Positions 61,292 through 64,000 of a stretch of DNA of 64,000 nucleotides are shown here, in pieces. A program made the translations under genes and the position numbers. The first letter of the stretch is position 1, and the number at the start of each line of letters is the position of its first letter. Source of the DNA: Roseibium sediminicola. GTDB lineage: Bacteria > Pseudomonadota > Alphaproteobacteria > Rhizobiales > Stappiaceae. The stretch is from contig NZ_JALNMJ010000012.1 of the NCBI RefSeq assembly GCF_023156505.1, positions 62,001-126,000 on the forward strand, written 5' to 3'. The notes beneath the pieces were generated by a model. It saw only the letters and a program-made list of their open reading frames with translations, was not told the origin of the DNA and searched no databases.

Positions 61292-62191
61292 ATGGCACAG
61301 CCCGCGTCTGTGGGGAGACGTTCCGGCGACTGGTTGCGCGACGCGCTGCCGAAACTGGTCCTGAGCCCGAGCCTGGCGATCGTTCTGATCTTTGTTTACG
61401 GCTTCATCTTCTTCACGTTCTATCTGTCCTTCACCGACAGCCGGATCCTACCGAGCTACGGATTGGTGGGATTTGAAAACTACGACAAGCTGTTCCGGCT
61501 GCGCGCCTGGGGCATCGCGGTCGACAACCTGATAATTTTCGGCGGTCTTTATATCGTCATTTGCTGCGCCCTCGGCCTGGCGCTGGCCATCCTTCTGGAC
61601 CAGAAGATCCGGTCCGAAGGCTTCATCCGCACAATCTATCTCTATCCGATGGCGCTCAGCTTCATCGTCACCGGCACGGCCTGGAAATGGTTCCTGGATC
61701 CGGGCATCGGCCTGGAAGCCGTCGTGCACAGCTGGGGTTGGGAAAGTTTCACCTTCGACTGGATCAAGAACCGCGACATGGCGATCTACACCATCGTCAT
61801 CGCGGCGGTGTGGCAGACATCCGGCTTTGTCATGGCCATGTTCCTCGCCGGCCTGCGCGGCATCGACAATGAGGTTCTCAAAGCCGCCCAGATCGACGGT
61901 GCCTCCAACTGGGCGCTCTACCGGCGCATCGTCATTCCGCAGCTGCGCCCGGCCTTCATGTCGGCCTTCGTGGTGCTGGCGCATATGGCGATCAAGTCCT
62001 ACGACCTCGTCATCGCGCTGACCAATGGCGGACCGGGGCGGGCGACGGAGCTGCCGGCGACCTTCATGTATTCCTACACCTTCACCCGGAACCAGATGGG
62101 CATCGGCGCGGCTTCCGCCGTGATCATGCTGATGACGATCGCCGCGATCATCGTGCCCTATCTCTGGTCGGAACTGCGGGAGAAGAAATAA
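61292..62191 (+). CDS. Sugar ABC transporter permease (MalF/GtsB type)
   Basis: 299-residue permease with six membrane helices (LSPSLAIVLIFVYGFIFFTFYLSF first). EAA loop DNEVLKAAQIDGASNWALYRRIVIPQLRPA. Start ATG 61292 uses GAGAGGAAAG. The stop overlaps the next permease's ATG (TAATG), showing translational coupling. Close relative of the permease at 3910-4800, consistent with duplicated operons. Confidence 0.93.
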   Translation: MAQPASVGRRSGDWLRDALPKLVLSPSLAIVLIFVYGFIFFTFYLSFTDSRILPSYGLVGFENYDKLFRLRAWGIAVDNLIIFGGLYIVICCALGLALAILLDQKIRSEGFIRTIYLYPMALSFIVTGTAWKWFLDPGIGLEAVVHSWGWESFTFDWIKNRDMAIYTIVIAAVWQTSGFVMAMFLAGLRGIDNEVLKAAQIDGASNWALYRRIVIPQLRPAFMSAFVVLAHMAIKSYDLVIALTNGGPGRATELPATFMYSYTFTRNQMGIGAASAVIMLMTIAAIIVPYLWSELREKK

Positions 62192-63072
62192 TGGCCCAGG
62201 CTTCCAGCGACACCGCGGTCCGCACCGGCTCCGCCACCCGCTTCATCATCTACACCGTCCTGATCGTCTTTTGCCTCTATTACCTGCTGCCGCTCTACGT
62301 GATGGTGGTCAATTCGCTGAAACCGCTCGACGAAATCCGCGGCGGCGGCATGCTGTCCCTGCCTGAGGTCTGGACGCTGGCGCCCTGGGGCAGCGCCTGG
62401 TCGACCGCCCAGATCGGCGTCGAGGCAACGGGCCTGAAACCCTATTTCCTCAATTCCATCATCATGGTCGTGCCGGCTGTGGCGATTTCGACGCTGCTGG
62501 GCGCCCTGAACGGTTATGTGCTGACCAAGTGGCGCTTCCGCGGCGACACCATCGTTTTCGGGCTGATGCTGTTCGGCTGTTTCATTCCGTTCCAGATGGT
62601 GCTGATCCCCATGGCGCGCATGCTCGGCCTGATGGGCCTGGCGGGTACTGTGCCCGGACTGATCTTCGTGCACCTGGTCTACGGCATCGGCTTCTCGACG
62701 CTCTATTTCCGCAATTACTACGCCCAGTTTCCGACCGAACTGGTGCGCGCCGCCATGATCGACGGCGCAGGGTTCTTCCGGATCTTTCAGCGCATCATGC
62801 TGCCGTCGTCCGGTCCGATCGCGGTGGTCTGCATCATCTGGCAGTTCACCAACATCTGGAACGACTTCTTGTTCGGCGCCTCCTTCTCCGACTTCAGCAG
62901 CCAGCCGATGACGGTCGCGCTCAACAACCTGGTGCAGTCCTCGACCGGCGTGAAGGAATACAATGTCCACTTTGCCGGCGCGATCATGGCCGCGCTGCCG
63001 ACACTCCTCGTCTACGTCGTCGCCGGACGCTTCTTCGTCCGCGGTCTGATGGCCGGGTCCGTAAAAGGGTAA
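62191..63072 (+). CDS. Sugar ABC transporter permease (MalG/GtsC type)
   Basis: 293-residue permease with about six helices and EAA loop ELVRAAMIDGAGFFRIFQRIMLPSSGP. C-terminus FFVRGLMAGSVKG matches the MalG-type protein of the first operon. It has a short N-terminus compared with that paralogue. Heterodimer partner of the permease at 61292-62191. Confidence 0.93.
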   Translation: MAQASSDTAVRTGSATRFIIYTVLIVFCLYYLLPLYVMVVNSLKPLDEIRGGGMLSLPEVWTLAPWGSAWSTAQIGVEATGLKPYFLNSIIMVVPAVAISTLLGALNGYVLTKWRFRGDTIVFGLMLFGCFIPFQMVLIPMARMLGLMGLAGTVPGLIFVHLVYGIGFSTLYFRNYYAQFPTELVRAAMIDGAGFFRIFQRIMLPSSGPIAVVCIIWQFTNIWNDFLFGASFSDFSSQPMTVALNNLVQSSTGVKEYNVHFAGAIMAALPTLLVYVVAGRFFVRGLMAGSVKG

Positions 63073-63076
63073 ATTG

Positions 63077-64000
63077 ATGGGATTTCTCGACATTAAACAG
63101 GCGACCAAGTCCTATGGCGCGGTCCAGGTTCTGCAGGAAACGGACATCTCGGTCGAAGAAGGCGAGTTTCTGGTTCTGGTCGGCCCGTCCGGCTGCGGCA
63201 AGTCCACGCTGCTCAACATGATCGCGGGGCTGGAGGACGTCAGCTCGGGCGAGATCGCCATACGCGGCCAGCGAATGAACGAGGTTCGGCCGGCGGAGCG
63301 CAACATCGCCATGGTGTTCCAGTCCTACGCGCTCTATCCGAACATGAATGTCGCGCAGAACATTGCCTTCGGCCTGGAAATGCACGGCGTGCCGAAGCCG
63401 GAGCGCGACAAGAAGGTTCAGGAAGTCGCCGAACTCCTGCAGATCACACAGCTTTTGAAGCGCAAGCCCGGTCAGCTGTCGGGTGGTCAGCGTCAGCGCG
63501 TGGCCATGGGCCGCGCCCTGGTGCGCGACCCGGACGTGTTCCTGTTTGACGAGCCGCTCTCCAACCTCGACGCCAAGCTGCGCGTCGACATGCGCACCGA
63601 AATCAAGAAACTGCACCAGAAGCTCGGCACCACCATCGTCTATGTCACCCATGACCAGATCGAGGCCTTGACACTGTCGACGCGGATCGCGGTCATGTTC
63701 GGCGGCTATGTCCAGCAGTTGGGCACGCCCAAGGAAATCTACGACAACCCGGCCAACATGTTCGTGGCAGGCTTCATGGGCTCGCCGTCGATGAACCTTT
63801 TCCCGGCGACCCTGGCTGACGCGGGCGGCACGGCCCAGGCCGAGTTCACGCTGAAAGACGGCGGTACCGGAGTGCTGCCCATTGCCGATCCGGCCATCGT
63901 AAAACATGCCGGCCGCAAGGTTATCCTGGGCATTCGTCCCGAGGCGATCACCGACCCGGACGGGGCGGACCGCAACTCCAAGGCAATCCACCAGCTCGAG
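63077..64000 (+). CDS. Sugar ABC transporter ATPase (UgpC/MalK type, 3' end off window)
   Basis: 308 codons are visible of an expected 350-370. Walker A VGPSGCGKST, Q-loop MVFQSYALYPNM, signature LSGGQRQRVAMGRAL, Walker B VFLFDEPLSNLDAK, switch His YVTHDQIEALTL, then the regulatory domain (GIRPEAITDPD) until the edge. Gene starts 4 bp after the permease stop. It is the energising subunit of the second CUT1 importer; genes for downstream metabolism lie beyond the window. Confidence 0.95.
   Translation, partial: MGFLDIKQATKSYGAVQVLQETDISVEEGEFLVLVGPSGCGKSTLLNMIAGLEDVSSGEIAIRGQRMNEVRPAERNIAMVFQSYALYPNMNVAQNIAFGLEMHGVPKPERDKKVQEVAELLQITQLLKRKPGQLSGGQRQRVAMGRALVRDPDVFLFDEPLSNLDAKLRVDMRTEIKKLHQKLGTTIVYVTHDQIEALTLSTRIAVMFGGYVQQLGTPKEIYDNPANMFVAGFMGSPSMNLFPATLADAGGTAQAEFTLKDGGTGVLPIADPAIVKHAGRKVILGIRPEAITDPDGADRNSKAIHQLE

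Noticed and set aside
1-64000. CRISPR arrays, prophage, tRNA or rRNA genes, toxin-antitoxin or defence clusters
   Set aside because: Looked for and not found. No direct-repeat/spacer periodicity, integrase, cloverleaf or recognised defence domain; the unusual content is metabolic, sensory and repeat-based.

Overview
The window is chromosomal DNA from a GC-rich alphaproteobacterium. The sugar ABC operons, LacI/ROK regulators, MmcB, Lrp, an alphaproteobacterial style of intergenic palindromes and a marine-looking gene set suggest a Stappiaceae (Roseibium/Labrenzia-like) bacterium. That assignment is an impression from gene content, not a search. Most of the window is metabolic. I see no CRISPR array, phage, tRNA, rRNA or recognisable defence system.

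Layout. (1) 1-7420: a CUT1 sugar ABC operon on the minus strand with a sugar-phosphate isomerase-like TIM barrel and a Gfo/Idh dehydrogenase (cut by the left edge). A divergent LacI regulator faces it across two perfect TGTAATCGATTACA operators. (2) 7421-11930: a palindrome-rich gap, then a periplasmic phosphate-binding-like protein paired with a membrane GGDEF-EAL protein, then a 263-bp MITE-like element built of two long hairpins. (3) 11931-14770: a 2Fe-2S/FAD reductase and a cytochrome b561 fused to an ethylbenzene-dehydrogenase-type haem domain. (4) 15693-23205: a seven-gene V/A-type ATPase operon (B-D-I-K-E-DUF2764-A) whose c-subunit carries the residues of a Na+ site. (5) 23420-31576: an iodotyrosine-deiodinase-like nitroreductase, an orphan NMT1-type binding protein behind a RutR-like box, a BCCT carrier with an overlapping 35-residue membrane microprotein, a second GGDEF-EAL protein, an SDR-DoxX fusion and a DUF2269 protein.

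(6) 31643-34340: preT-preA, reductive pyrimidine catabolism, also behind a RutR-like palindrome. (7) 35214-43702: creatininase-family hydrolase, LysR, NMT1-type ABC transporter, cytosine-deaminase-like amidohydrolase, FAD oxidase, flavodoxin-fold reductase and RidA. This is probably a catabolic island for an N-heterocycle of unknown identity. (8) 43791-54855: an ASPIC/UnbV repeat protein and a di-haem peroxidase joined to the ROK regulator, divergent from a complete xylose pathway (xylF-H-G-B-A). (9) 54922-58579: photolyase-family gene with DUF2256, MmcB, a small secreted protein and an Lrp regulator, with intergenic repeats. (10) 58669-64000: a second LacI-controlled CUT1 sugar ABC operon with TTATAACGTTATAA operators, cut by the right edge.

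How it fits together: two CUT1 systems and one xylose system import sugars, each under a dedicated repressor. preTA, the orphan binding protein and the amidohydrolase island point to scavenging of pyrimidine-like nitrogen compounds. Two GGDEF-EAL proteins link envelope sensing to c-di-GMP. The V-ATPase may couple ATP to Na+. Positions near gene starts come from Shine-Dalgarno reading by eye; family assignments come from recognised motifs, without database confirmation.
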